NCBI GenBank assembly: GCA_016868315.1
Contig: VGHE01000002.1
Span: 406,466 to 470,465, forward strand
Reading direction: 5' to 3'
Source of the DNA: Betaproteobacteria bacterium
GTDB lineage: Bacteria; Bdellovibrionota_B; Oligoflexia; Silvanigrellales; Silvanigrellaceae
Length of the DNA: 64,000 nt
This document shows, piece after piece, positions 42,202-50,347 of the stretch (within the stretch, counting starts at the first letter, position 1; the number at the start of each line of letters is the position of its first letter). Below the pieces are notes generated by a model. The model was not told the origin of the DNA. It saw only the letters and a program-made list of their open reading frames with translations, and did not search any database. The position numbers were made by a program, and so were the translations under genes.

Positions 42202-44072
42202 ACTGGTGGAGTGGAAACAACCTTCTGACGACTCTCGATTACTCTGTGATACTGGCCTACCTTGTTGGCATCATGGTTTTGGGTTTGTGGCTCGAGCGCA
42301 AGGCGCGTGGCGGTATTGATGCCTACTTTCTTGGGAATCGTAATTTGCCGTGGTGGGCTCTGGGTGCTTCGGGCATGGCTTCAAACATGGACATCGCCGG
42401 TACGATGGTCATTGCTGCCCTCATTTATTCAATGGGCGTGAAGGGTTTCTTTATTGAAATCCGTGGTGGGATTGTTCTCATCATGGCCTTCTTCATGATT
42501 TTCATGGGTAAATGGACGCGTCGTGCGCAGGTTATGACTCTCGCAGAATGGATGCGCCTGCGCTTTGGAGATGGCAGGGAAGGGCGTACTGCTCGCCTTA
42601 TCAGTGCCATCATGAATCTCGTGGTTTCGATTTGGATCATCAGTTATTTTGCAGTGGGCGGCGGAAAATTTTTCGGTGAGTTGATGGGAATTGATGACCG
42701 AGTCGCCTCTATCGCGCTCATTCTCATCACCATGGTTTACACTGCGGCAAGTGGCTTCTACGGCGTGGTCTGGACCGATGTGGTGCAGGGAGGCCTTATT
42801 CTTGTGGCCGTTCTCTACGTTATTTATATGGCCATGAGTCAGGTCGAGTTGCCGCAAGAATTTATGGTGTCGGTGCCCAATGGTGCAGGTGGCTTTGAGG
42901 CTGTACGCACGACCTTGAACGACTGGGCAACAATTCTGCCCCCCATGGAAATCAATCTTCCGGGCGAGTATTCGCGCTACAATATTTTCGGTATCACGAT
43001 ATTCTTCTATCTGCTCAAAACCTGCATTGAAGGTTTTGCAGGTGCGGGTGGTTATACAAGCCAACGCTATTGTGCAGCGAAGTCGGATCGTGAAGCGGGA
43101 TTGCTTTCCTTGTTCTGGATCCTGCTGCTGTCTTTCCGCTGGCCATTAGTCATGGGTCTTGCGCTTTTGGGAATCCACTATGGCATGACAACCGGCAAGG
43201 TCATCGACCCGGAATTGGTTCTCCCCACTGTAATTGCCAACTACATGCCCTCGGGCATGAAGGGACTCGTGATTGCCTGTTTCATGGCCGCTGCGATGTC
43301 CACATTCACGGCCATCATCAATGCAGGGGCAGCCTATTGGGTTAAAGATATCTACGAGACGTTTATTAACCCCAAGGCGTCTTCAAAAACCCTCATTTGG
43401 CATTCGCGCGCAGCAACGGTTGGGATCGTACTTCTTGGGCTGGCCTTCAGCTTCGACACTGTAAATATCAATGATATTTGGGGCTGGATCACCATGGCGT
43501 TTGGAACTGGCCTTTTTGTGCCACTGTTGTTGCGCTGGTACTGGTGGCGATACAATGGCTATGGATTCGCAACCGGAACAATCTTCGGAATGCTTGCCGC
43601 TGTGCTTATCCGTGTCCTCAAAATTGAAATGCCCGAATACATGGGCTTCGTTCTGCCGAGCGCCATTTCACTTTTTGGGGCGATTGTTGGAACGCTGCTG
43701 ACCCCACCCACGCCGCGTGAAACGCTTATCAACTTCGTGAAGGTCACACGTCCATTCGGATTCTGGAGCGATATTCACAAAGCACTCCCCGGGGAAGAGC
43801 AGCAGGCCATCCGCACCGAAACACGGCGCGACCTTGCCGCAGTGCTCTTTGCTGTCCCATGGCAGCTTGTGTTGTTCCTGCTTGGCATGGTGGTGGTTCT
43901 CAAGAAATGGGAGAGTGTTGCTGGTTTGCTGGCGCTGTTCGTTGTTTTGTCGTTCGGTCTTTATTGGTTCTGGTTTCGGCATCTGGCAGAATCAGCAGCT
44001 AGGGAGCCCAATCCATTGCTCAACCCAAATTCGGGTTCAGTGAAGTCGGGAGAGGCTTTGCCGGAGAACTGA
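42198..44072 (+). CDS. Sodium:solute symporter family transporter (sugar)
   Basis: This is a 624-residue SSS-family protein with about 14 hydrophobic segments. Recognisable parts are the first helix (TTLDYSVILAYLVGIMVLGLW), GRN-like loop FLGNRNLPWWALGASGMASNMD (sodium-site region), GFYGVVWTDVVQGGLI, YTSQRYCAAKSDREA (QRY motif of the family) and PSGMKGLVIACFMAAAMSTF. The sequence is closest in style to sodium/glucose and sodium/galactose cotransporters. It should import the mannoside or hexose handled by the three upstream enzymes. It starts inside the epimerase stop (ATGA), and the next gene begins 2 nt after its stop. Confidence 0.92.
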   Translation: MNWWSGNNLLTTLDYSVILAYLVGIMVLGLWLERKARGGIDAYFLGNRNLPWWALGASGMASNMDIAGTMVIAALIYSMGVKGFFIEIRGGIVLIMAFFMIFMGKWTRRAQVMTLAEWMRLRFGDGREGRTARLISAIMNLVVSIWIISYFAVGGGKFFGELMGIDDRVASIALILITMVYTAASGFYGVVWTDVVQGGLILVAVLYVIYMAMSQVELPQEFMVSVPNGAGGFEAVRTTLNDWATILPPMEINLPGEYSRYNIFGITIFFYLLKTCIEGFAGAGGYTSQRYCAAKSDREAGLLSLFWILLLSFRWPLVMGLALLGIHYGMTTGKVIDPELVLPTVIANYMPSGMKGLVIACFMAAAMSTFTAIINAGAAYWVKDIYETFINPKASSKTLIWHSRAATVGIVLLGLAFSFDTVNINDIWGWITMAFGTGLFVPLLLRWYWWRYNGYGFATGTIFGMLAAVLIRVLKIEMPEYMGFVLPSAISLFGAIVGTLLTPPTPRETLINFVKVTRPFGFWSDIHKALPGEEQQAIRTETRRDLAAVLFAVPWQLVLFLLGMVVVLKKWESVAGLLALFVVLSFGLYWFWFRHLAESAAREPNPLLNPNSGSVKSGEALPEN

Positions 44073-44074
44073 GA

Positions 44075-45274
44075 ATGAGCGTTGAAGTTGCCTCTCGCGG
44101 TTTCGTGCTAAACATCTCTGTGGTTGGCATGGCAGGGTTCTTAGCCGCGGGATGCACTCCCATTAAGTCCTGGTTTGCAGGAAGTTCTCGCACCCCTGAA
44201 TCTGCTCCAGCAAAAGCAACCGAGCAACCCAAGCCGCTTGTGAGCAACGCCTTTGCATATGCTCGTTATGTTGCATTGAATTTGGAGTCAGCTCCCAACA
44301 AGGAACTGCCTCCGGCCGAGGTTGAGCGCATTCTTTTGCAATCGGCGGTCAATTCGAAAATCAACCCTGAGACCACAATTCAGCTGCTCAGCACTCGAAG
44401 TCCGTCGAACTCAGAGGCCGGCAAAAGCACGAGCCAGCTGCGTTTGGAGGAATTTCAGGCGCAATCTCAGAGCTGCGTGGCTCAATTTGAGAGCCTCAAA
44501 GAGTGTTGTCAGGCTTTCGCCTGGCCTCTGGCAGTTTTGCCGCAGCTCACCAAACTCGACTCAAGCAGGTTGCTCTCTCTTCAAGATTCGACCAAGAGCC
44601 AGGCTGGGAAAGCAGAAATTTTGAAAGGCTGGGTAACGCTCGGAACGGATACGCAAGTTGATGCAACAGATACCCCGGCTGCAACCGATACCCCGGCTGC
44701 AACCGATACCCCGGCTGCAACCGATACCCCGGCTGCAATCGGAACCACCTATCGATTGTCGGGTCTTAAAGCTTGGCTCGGAGTCTGCCACGTTGTGATG
44801 TCGGGAGCTCCATCGACACTCGCTGAATTTAAGCAAACGTTGGGTAGCACCCTTGCTGACAGAAGCCTGTGGAGCCAGGATTTGCATGCCCGCAGCCGTG
44901 CCAAGCGCGGCCCTCGGCGCGTCTTTGCGCACCGCGACGGGCAAATTTCGCTGGCCGAGACCCTCGCTTCCGATTGTTCGGTCAAGGAAACAGAGGTGAT
45001 TCGCCGCAGGCGCGATGGCGCTTTGGACTACTGGGTTTATGATGCCGAAGGGCGGCTCACGCCGGTGAGCCATTTTCCCGCCCCAAATAACGATAAGGGC
45101 TTTGTGACGGTAGAAAAACTCTCGCCCGACAGCTGCATGGGATGCCACTATAGTTTCGATACCCGCCACTTCGACCAACTGAAGGTTTCGGCCGAAGCTC
45201 TGCGTTTGCCGAAAACCCTTGATCTTCCGGTGGTCTGCCTGAAGCCTGGAGATGCCCTGGCCGAGGACAATTGA
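44075..45274 (+). CDS. Heme-binding lipoprotein with tandem ATDTPA repeats
   Basis: This is a 399-residue lipoprotein (lipobox LAAGC, Cys27; GGAG 8 nt before the ATG). A helical region with several cysteines (about 55-190) is followed by four perfect or near-perfect six-residue repeats ATDTPA (197-220), a second folded region and a c-type heme site CMGCH (354-358) near the C-terminus. The part around it (FVTVEKLSPDSCMGCH, DTRHF) resembles cytochrome-like periplasmic proteins that sense or reduce. The function is unknown. It lies 2 nt after the symporter gene and probably shares its transcript, although heme proteins are not usual in mannoside operons. Confidence 0.72.
   Translation: MSVEVASRGFVLNISVVGMAGFLAAGCTPIKSWFAGSSRTPESAPAKATEQPKPLVSNAFAYARYVALNLESAPNKELPPAEVERILLQSAVNSKINPETTIQLLSTRSPSNSEAGKSTSQLRLEEFQAQSQSCVAQFESLKECCQAFAWPLAVLPQLTKLDSSRLLSLQDSTKSQAGKAEILKGWVTLGTDTQVDATDTPAATDTPAATDTPAATDTPAAIGTTYRLSGLKAWLGVCHVVMSGAPSTLAEFKQTLGSTLADRSLWSQDLHARSRAKRGPRRVFAHRDGQISLAETLASDCSVKETEVIRRRRDGALDYWVYDAEGRLTPVSHFPAPNNDKGFVTVEKLSPDSCMGCHYSFDTRHFDQLKVSAEALRLPKTLDLPVVCLKPGDALAEDN
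44663..44734 (+). repeat. In-frame 18-bp tandem repeat, four copies
   Basis: The unit gcaaccgataccccggct is repeated four times without spacers (the first copy has one A-for-C change), and a fifth copy starts and diverges at 44735. Each unit encodes ATDTPA in the heme lipoprotein. Copy number could vary by slippage without breaking the frame. Confidence 0.95.
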
Positions 45275-45294
45275 TTTCGGCCAACCGGCCGAAA
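45275..45294. terminator. Perfect inverted repeat directly after stop codon (possible terminator)
   Basis: TTTCGGCC and GGCCGAAA form an 8-bp perfect hairpin with loop AACC that begins on the first base after the TGA of the heme-lipoprotein gene. There is no T run after it on either strand, so it may be a weak terminator, an mRNA 3' stabiliser or a binding site. Confidence 0.4.
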
Positions 45295-45366
45295 AGTCAC
45301 CCATAAATTCGCTCGACAAAATAAGATTTGCGATTTAACCCCTGCTCCTCCGAGGAGAGGTGAGAC

Positions 45367-47376
45367 GTGCGCGCAATGACTCATATGACAAAGCTTTTGG
45401 TGCCACTCTGCGTAGCATTTGTAGCGTGTGCTCCTGCGTCTGGAATTCAGCCCGCGTCAGCGAAAGGCGACCTTGCGGCGCACACACAATCGCAGACTCT
45501 TGCGAAGACTTCTAAAAAGACAGCCTGCGTGAGCTTCCAAGGCAACGGCGTTTATTTTGCTTCGCATGTGGGTGCTCTCATTTCGTTGCTTGAAAACAAC
45601 TACGAACCAGTTTTTGCAACGGGTGGTTCGAGTGGAGCGATTCTCGCGAGTGTTTCGCGCGCGCTCGTGGAAAATCCCTCTTTGCGCGGAGCCGATGGTA
45701 GTTTCGCACCACAGAAAGCTGCAGTCCTGCTCGCTTCAAGTTCACCTGTGATTGAGTCTGTGTTGTTTCTGCCTCGTTTTACAACGCCACTGAGTCTCCT
45801 CGATTCTTTCGATGTCTTCTTTTCGGGTTCAGCCGCAGGTGTGCTCAGTGCAACCCCCAGAGACGCATTGGTGCATTCAGAGTCGATTGTTGGACAATCA
45901 ACTCTCGTTATCGATTTTTTTCGTTCCTTGGACTTTTCAGTTGCCTTAGCAGAGAGAAATCTCGCAGAGCGTGAGCGCAAGATTGCTGCGCTGTGGCGCT
46001 CATTTTCGGATGCTATTCGGGTTACTCCCGAGGAGTTTGCAGATGCAATTTTTGTGCCGCGCTCTCGTCTCGTTGCAGAAGGGCACATGCACATCGTTCA
46101 AATTCAAGATAGATTCTTTCGCCTTTACCGCAGCAAACAAGACACGATGGTGAATAATTTCCGCACGCGGCAGGAACAGTGGAACCAGCTGCTTGAGGGG
46201 AATTTTGAAGTCTTTGGTTTGAACAATCCTGAGAAGCGTCGCTCTGTTTTGAAAAACATCCTCGAAGCCATTCGTGGAGTCGAAAGTTTTGACTCGCTTA
46301 CTGCCACTCTCTCTGGTGATTTTCTACTGGCCGATCCCGACCGCGTTTATCGCGCATTTGATGGGTTTGATTCACGCACAGGGCGCTCCATCGAAATTCC
46401 ATCGAATGTTGTACTTCATACAACTGCGCGGCGTGCCACCAGGAAGTTAAATGAATGGAACGAGATTCCCGGCCTTGAAAGCCTGCACCATGTTTACATG
46501 AGCAACTCCCGGCAAGCTGTGCATAATGCTCAGGCTCTGCACAGACCCGAGAACAATCCGCTCCAGCCGTCCGACAAATCCAAATCTCCAGTGATTCCCA
46601 CCGAGCGTATTGTTGCCACTGCTTTGGGGCTTGGTCCAGCGCTTGCGGCAACCACAGGTGAGCCCACAGCATTTGTGCGTTTGCCTATTGCCCTTGATGT
46701 GCCTGCACGTGAGCGTCTGGCATGGGTTTCAAACCAGGAACAATTGATTGGTTCGGGCGGTTGGTTGGAAAAAGTTTCTTTGGGAACAGCCACAAAATTT
46801 AATGAGTGTGCGCCTCAAAACGTTGACCTCTACTTCTACACGTCCGACGGCGAGGGAGTGAATCGGTTTGCAAAAATGCTTTTCCTCGGGCTGTTCCTCG
46901 ATCAGCCCTTGCGTGGGCTGCTTGCGCGGCAAATTGAGAATCCAAGCGTGAACCTGGGTGCGCTTCTTTCCGGGCAGATTCCAGATAACAAGCCTTTCGA
47001 GACACCCGCCGATAAGCAGAAAGTTTTTAACGGCGTTTTGGAATCAGTTGATACCCTTTTTGCGGAAACACGCGATGCGAAGGCACGTGCGGGGAGTCTT
47101 CCTGTGAATTTTGCGTTCGCCGATCCCTCAAAAATGGGCGGCACTTCCTCAAAAGCTTTGAACGCTGTGTTTCGCTCGAATCGTCGCGCTATGATTTTGG
47201 CAGCCTATGAGTACACACGCAAGACGGCTCTTGAACGCGGTTTGGGCAGCGCGAGCCTGCCCCTGTGGAACAAGCAACTCGATTCAGTTCTCGGGCAAAC
47301 CAAGCCCGACGATGTTCTTGCCGTTGTCTCCGACACCATGCCGCGTTTGTCGATCACTGAGGGATTTTCGAACTAG
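45367..47376 (+). CDS. Patatin-like phospholipase lipoprotein (probable)
   Basis: This 669-residue protein starts at a GTG (GAGG 6 nt upstream; an ATG follows at 45376). The signal ends VAFVAC (Cys21). A patatin-type core is suggested by an oxyanion-like FQGNGVYFASHVGALISLL, then the nucleophile elbow TGGSSGAIL (GxSxG, Ser88). A late SDGEG (Asp494) could supply the DG dyad residue. The distance between elbow and Asp is larger than usual, and the length is about twice that of simple patatins, so the assignment is moderate. It could hydrolyse phospholipids at the outer membrane or on target cells. The 3' end overlaps the convergent response-regulator gene by 23 bp. Confidence 0.6.
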   Translation: MRAMTHMTKLLVPLCVAFVACAPASGIQPASAKGDLAAHTQSQTLAKTSKKTACVSFQGNGVYFASHVGALISLLENNYEPVFATGGSSGAILASVSRALVENPSLRGADGSFAPQKAAVLLASSSPVIESVLFLPRFTTPLSLLDSFDVFFSGSAAGVLSATPRDALVHSESIVGQSTLVIDFFRSLDFSVALAERNLAERERKIAALWRSFSDAIRVTPEEFADAIFVPRSRLVAEGHMHIVQIQDRFFRLYRSKQDTMVNNFRTRQEQWNQLLEGNFEVFGLNNPEKRRSVLKNILEAIRGVESFDSLTATLSGDFLLADPDRVYRAFDGFDSRTGRSIEIPSNVVLHTTARRATRKLNEWNEIPGLESLHHVYMSNSRQAVHNAQALHRPENNPLQPSDKSKSPVIPTERIVATALGLGPALAATTGEPTAFVRLPIALDVPARERLAWVSNQEQLIGSGGWLEKVSLGTATKFNECAPQNVDLYFYTSDGEGVNRFAKMLFLGLFLDQPLRGLLARQIENPSVNLGALLSGQIPDNKPFETPADKQKVFNGVLESVDTLFAETRDAKARAGSLPVNFAFADPSKMGGTSSKALNAVFRSNRRAMILAAYEYTRKTALERGLGSASLPLWNKQLDSVLGQTKPDDVLAVVSDTMPRLSITEGFSN

Positions 47377-47803
47377 GAACTTTTGCAAGTTCTGCGCGGT
47401 CTTCAAGAAGATCGTTGTGCCTCTCACCGAGTTTCATGAAGTGCTCGGCTGCAGCTACCAACTCGCGCACCCGAAATGGCTTTTGAAAGATAGCGTCGGC
47501 ACCCAGAGCGTGAGCCTCCTCGCGCGAGACGTCGTCGTAGGCTGTCATAATGAACAGCGCCGGGCGGATAGTCTTGCGAACAGCCGAAATTTGTTTCACC
47601 AATGCTTGTCCTGGTAACCCGGGCATACGGATGTCGGTTACAATAAGTTTTAGGGCTTGCGCGTGTTTTTTCCACAGCTGCTCGCCCTTCATGCCGTCAC
47701 TTGCCGTAAGAACTTCCCAACCACGCTGTTCGAGGTGCCACACAAGCTCTTCGATGATCGAATTCTCGTCATCCACCAACAAAACCAAAGGTCGGTTCTG
47801 CAT
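47354..47803 (-). CDS. Single-domain response regulator
   Basis: This 149-residue protein starts at the ATG at 47803 with GGAGG 9 nt upstream; the frame is open to 47905, but those starts lack a site. The receiver domain has the acidic pair (VLLVDDEN, D11/D12), phosphorylation site Asp57 (IVTDIRMPG), Thr/Ala switch (IMTAYDD) and Lys108 (FQKPF). After the domain, only a short charged helical tail follows (HFMKLGERHNDLLEDRAELAK), with no DNA-binding domain. It should relay phosphate or bind a partner protein. No histidine kinase is adjacent. It is divergent from the two-gene unknown unit at 47955. Confidence 0.88.
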   Translation of the reverse strand: MQNRPLVLLVDDENSIIEELVWHLEQRGWEVLTASDGMKGEQLWKKHAQALKLIVTDIRMPGLPGQALVKQISAVRKTIRPALFIMTAYDDVSREEAHALGADAIFQKPFRVRELVAAAEHFMKLGERHNDLLEDRAELAKVPSSKIPQ

Positions 47804-47954
47804 CAGCAGGTACCTCCACGATTTCCTAATTATTGAATTTGATTCGTCAAAAATATCAGTAACCTTGACCTTTTTTTTTGCCATTCGCGTTATCTTATTC
47901 AGCATTCAGAACTTTTTCCCGATGACTCTTATGATCCGCGGCAAGGAGGTAAGA

Positions 47955-48941
47955 TTGGGCAGCAGCGACGAGAAACCTGCGAAACGGGACGTTGCACGTG
48001 CGACACCGCTGGCACTGAGCCAGCAGTTGGGTGTTCCCGTTTACGATGTGTTGGCCGCGATTGAGAGTGCTCATTTGGAGCCGCTTGATGGCGAAGGCGG
48101 TTTGCTCGAGTACGAAATCAAACCGGTGGTCAGTTCTCTGCTCGAGAATAAACGATTGCAGCAGAGTGCCGAGAACCCTCATGTTCAGCGTCTCTTGAGA
48201 GAGTGTCTTGAAACCTACCAAGATGCGCTACGCCGTATGATTCGAGAAGAGAACAAAACGGCCTACGAAATAAAGCAGATGACCGAGTCGCGTTTTCTTG
48301 AGGTACTTGGGCAGCTCAGTATCTCTTTGGGTCGTCTGGAGGCCTTCGTCGCACAATCTTCACGCGTGCTGAGCCAAATTGATGTGCGCCTTTCAAGGCT
48401 AGCAAGTGGTCAACCTCAGCAAAGCGTTCAGGCTGATTCTATTCCTTCAAGTCAGCCTGGAGCGGAAGGCGATCAGTTGACCCAGGTCGCAAAGACGCTC
48501 CAGCACGCATTCAGCAGCGCACGCGCTCAGCTGCGCTCGCCTGTGTTGTCGCAGCTTACGCAGCAAGAGCACTGGCTTGCGTTTGAATCTCACCTCACTC
48601 AGGTTCTAATGGCTTCGGGGCAGACGTCTGAATCTGCGCGCACAGAATGGTTTGAGAAGGTGAAAGTGCTGTTGCACATGGGCAGTCTCGAGCTGCGCCT
48701 TAACGGACAGGCAGCGTTGGCAGACGTTCGACCTGCATTGGTGAATCAATTTTCAGAACTCCTGAGTCGAATGCCTTCTGAGCAAGAGGTTCTTCCTGGG
48801 TTTGAGGTTTATTTCGACTGGGTGCAAGCAGAGATGCGTAACGGTTACCCTGCGCTTCTTTTGTTTCTGCTGATTGTTCTCAATCGTGGTGCACAGGTGT
48901 CGTGGTCAGGTTTTTTAAGCACATTCGTGAATGAAAGTTGA
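47955..48941 (+). CDS. Hypothetical cytoplasmic helical protein
   Basis: The TTG at 47955 follows a perfect AAGGAGG by 5 nt, giving 328 residues; the ATG at 47922 has no such site. There is no signal peptide. Near the N-terminus, LALSQQLGVPVYDVLAAIESA looks like a helix-turn-helix or a HEAT-like pair. A long helical region follows (ETYQDALRRMIREENKTAYE, LEVLGQLSISLGRLEAFVAQ), then a Gln/Ser-rich linker (about 160-185) and a second helical domain ending in a hydrophobic helix (YPALLLFLLIVL). No family is recognised. Its end overlaps the next gene by 11 bp. Confidence 0.65.
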   Translation: MGSSDEKPAKRDVARATPLALSQQLGVPVYDVLAAIESAHLEPLDGEGGLLEYEIKPVVSSLLENKRLQQSAENPHVQRLLRECLETYQDALRRMIREENKTAYEIKQMTESRFLEVLGQLSISLGRLEAFVAQSSRVLSQIDVRLSRLASGQPQQSVQADSIPSSQPGAEGDQLTQVAKTLQHAFSSARAQLRSPVLSQLTQQEHWLAFESHLTQVLMASGQTSESARTEWFEKVKVLLHMGSLELRLNGQAALADVRPALVNQFSELLSRMPSEQEVLPGFEVYFDWVQAEMRNGYPALLLFLLIVLNRGAQVSWSGFLSTFVNES

Positions 48942-50205
48942 TGACACGATGTGGAACTTGCGCAGTTTGGATGTTTCCAATCCTACCGCTTTGGTGGTGT
49001 GCACCGGACTCGATTGGGGCGCAGGTATTTATGTTTACGCACCCCGTCGTGAAGCATTGTTTCTCGGGCTGTGTCGTAAAAGCTTGAGCCCACTAAGCCG
49101 AGTGGTGTTCAATTTCAATCCGCGCGCTCAGCTTTTTCGCAGTCTTGCGAAGGTTTTCTCGATCTCAGAGCGGCTTCTGGATTTGACACTCAACGAGAAC
49201 GACGATGCTAAAATCGGTGCGTGGTTAAGCGGTGCGCCAACATCCTTGGGCGGGCAGCGCAACGCTGAAAATCTGCTTGTGATTTTGCGAGCCGAGGTCA
49301 TGTATCTCTTTGGTTCTGTGTGCGCTGTGGTCGCTCAGCACAACAAGCAAGATTACACACGCTTTTTTGACTACTTTGCAGCAGTCAATGGCCAGCGCGA
49401 CGAACTGGTACCGCTCATTGTGGAAACCGTTCTCGGCAAAGAGCTGCGCTACATTTTTGAGAATCTCTGCGGGCAGTATTACTTTCAATCTTCTTCCCGA
49501 CAGCAGCGCCGCAAAGAATGGTTATTTCAGGCCGAGCGTGTCTTGAGTGAGTTGTGTGCTGCTCCGTTTGAAGCTGAGTGGGATACCAAACAGCTTGAGA
49601 CACTGATGGTGTATTCAAGTGCAGATTTAAATGTTGCGAGCAAATTGAACCAGGCGCTGTTTTTGCCGATGTGTAGCTCAAATTCCGAAGCAGATACGTA
49701 CCCTCCACTTGAGAGCAGTGTGGCTTTGTTACTCGATAAAGGCGCGACTGATTTTATTTACGTCAACTCGTTCGTGGAGCAGCTGCGGTGGGTCGAGCGT
49801 CTCGCTGTTTCCCGGCAGCGTGCGCGGCTCGATGCCGTGCGTGAAGATCCGCTACGCAGCCAGTCCTTTTTTGATGCACGCTCAGGGCGCAGTGGGGTTC
49901 TAATTCTGACCGACTCAACTTTGAATGAACTTGAGAATGTGCTGCAGGCGTTTCCTCTCACAAATTTTTCGCTGCCTGTACAGGAGACTCTCGAGACGGC
50001 GTTTGAAGTCCGCGCAATCCGCAGCGCTGCAGGGATTCCAGTGAGTCCGCAGTACGATCCTTTCCAATTGGCACAGGCCTTTGTGCGCAGAACTCATCCC
50101 CAAAAGCAGTCGGAGATCTTCGCCACACCTGCTGGGCTTGAATTTTTTATTTCGGGGCTCAAGCTATCGGAGGAGGAAACGGTTTCCTGGAATACCTGCC
50201 CTTGA
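48931..50205 (+). CDS. Hypothetical protein, unknown
   Basis: This is a 424-residue protein without signal peptide or membrane segments. It starts inside the end of the previous gene (11-bp overlap); an ATG at 48949 is an alternative start. The sequence mixes helices and strands: ALVVCTGLDWGAGIYVYAPRRE at the N-terminus, many aromatic and Leu-rich helices in the middle (FGSVCAVVAQHNKQDYTRFFDYF, YIFENLCGQYYF) and a C-terminal strand-rich part (SGVLILTDSTLNELENVL). No motif of a known enzyme is visible. Coupling to the upstream gene and the divergent response regulator suggests one functional unit. Its nature is unknown. Confidence 0.65.
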   Translation: MKVDDTMWNLRSLDVSNPTALVVCTGLDWGAGIYVYAPRREALFLGLCRKSLSPLSRVVFNFNPRAQLFRSLAKVFSISERLLDLTLNENDDAKIGAWLSGAPTSLGGQRNAENLLVILRAEVMYLFGSVCAVVAQHNKQDYTRFFDYFAAVNGQRDELVPLIVETVLGKELRYIFENLCGQYYFQSSSRQQRRKEWLFQAERVLSELCAAPFEAEWDTKQLETLMVYSSADLNVASKLNQALFLPMCSSNSEADTYPPLESSVALLLDKGATDFIYVNSFVEQLRWVERLAVSRQRARLDAVREDPLRSQSFFDARSGRSGVLILTDSTLNELENVLQAFPLTNFSLPVQETLETAFEVRAIRSAAGIPVSPQYDPFQLAQAFVRRTHPQKQSEIFATPAGLEFFISGLKLSEEETVSWNTCP

Positions 50206-50347
50206 ATGAGGCAAGGTGCTTGCTTCACATTTCGCCGCCACTGGCAATTCAACTTTTGAGTGTCCTCTGACTCACCCATCTTCCGCCAATCCAATTATCC
50301 TGACCTTCAAGCATGTGTTCCAAAAATGCAGGTGAGGGGGGATTTTT

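Noticed and set aside
44663-44734. Possible CRISPR array (regular short repeats)
   Set aside because: The units are contiguous without spacers, in frame, and encode a peptide repeat within a lipoprotein gene.
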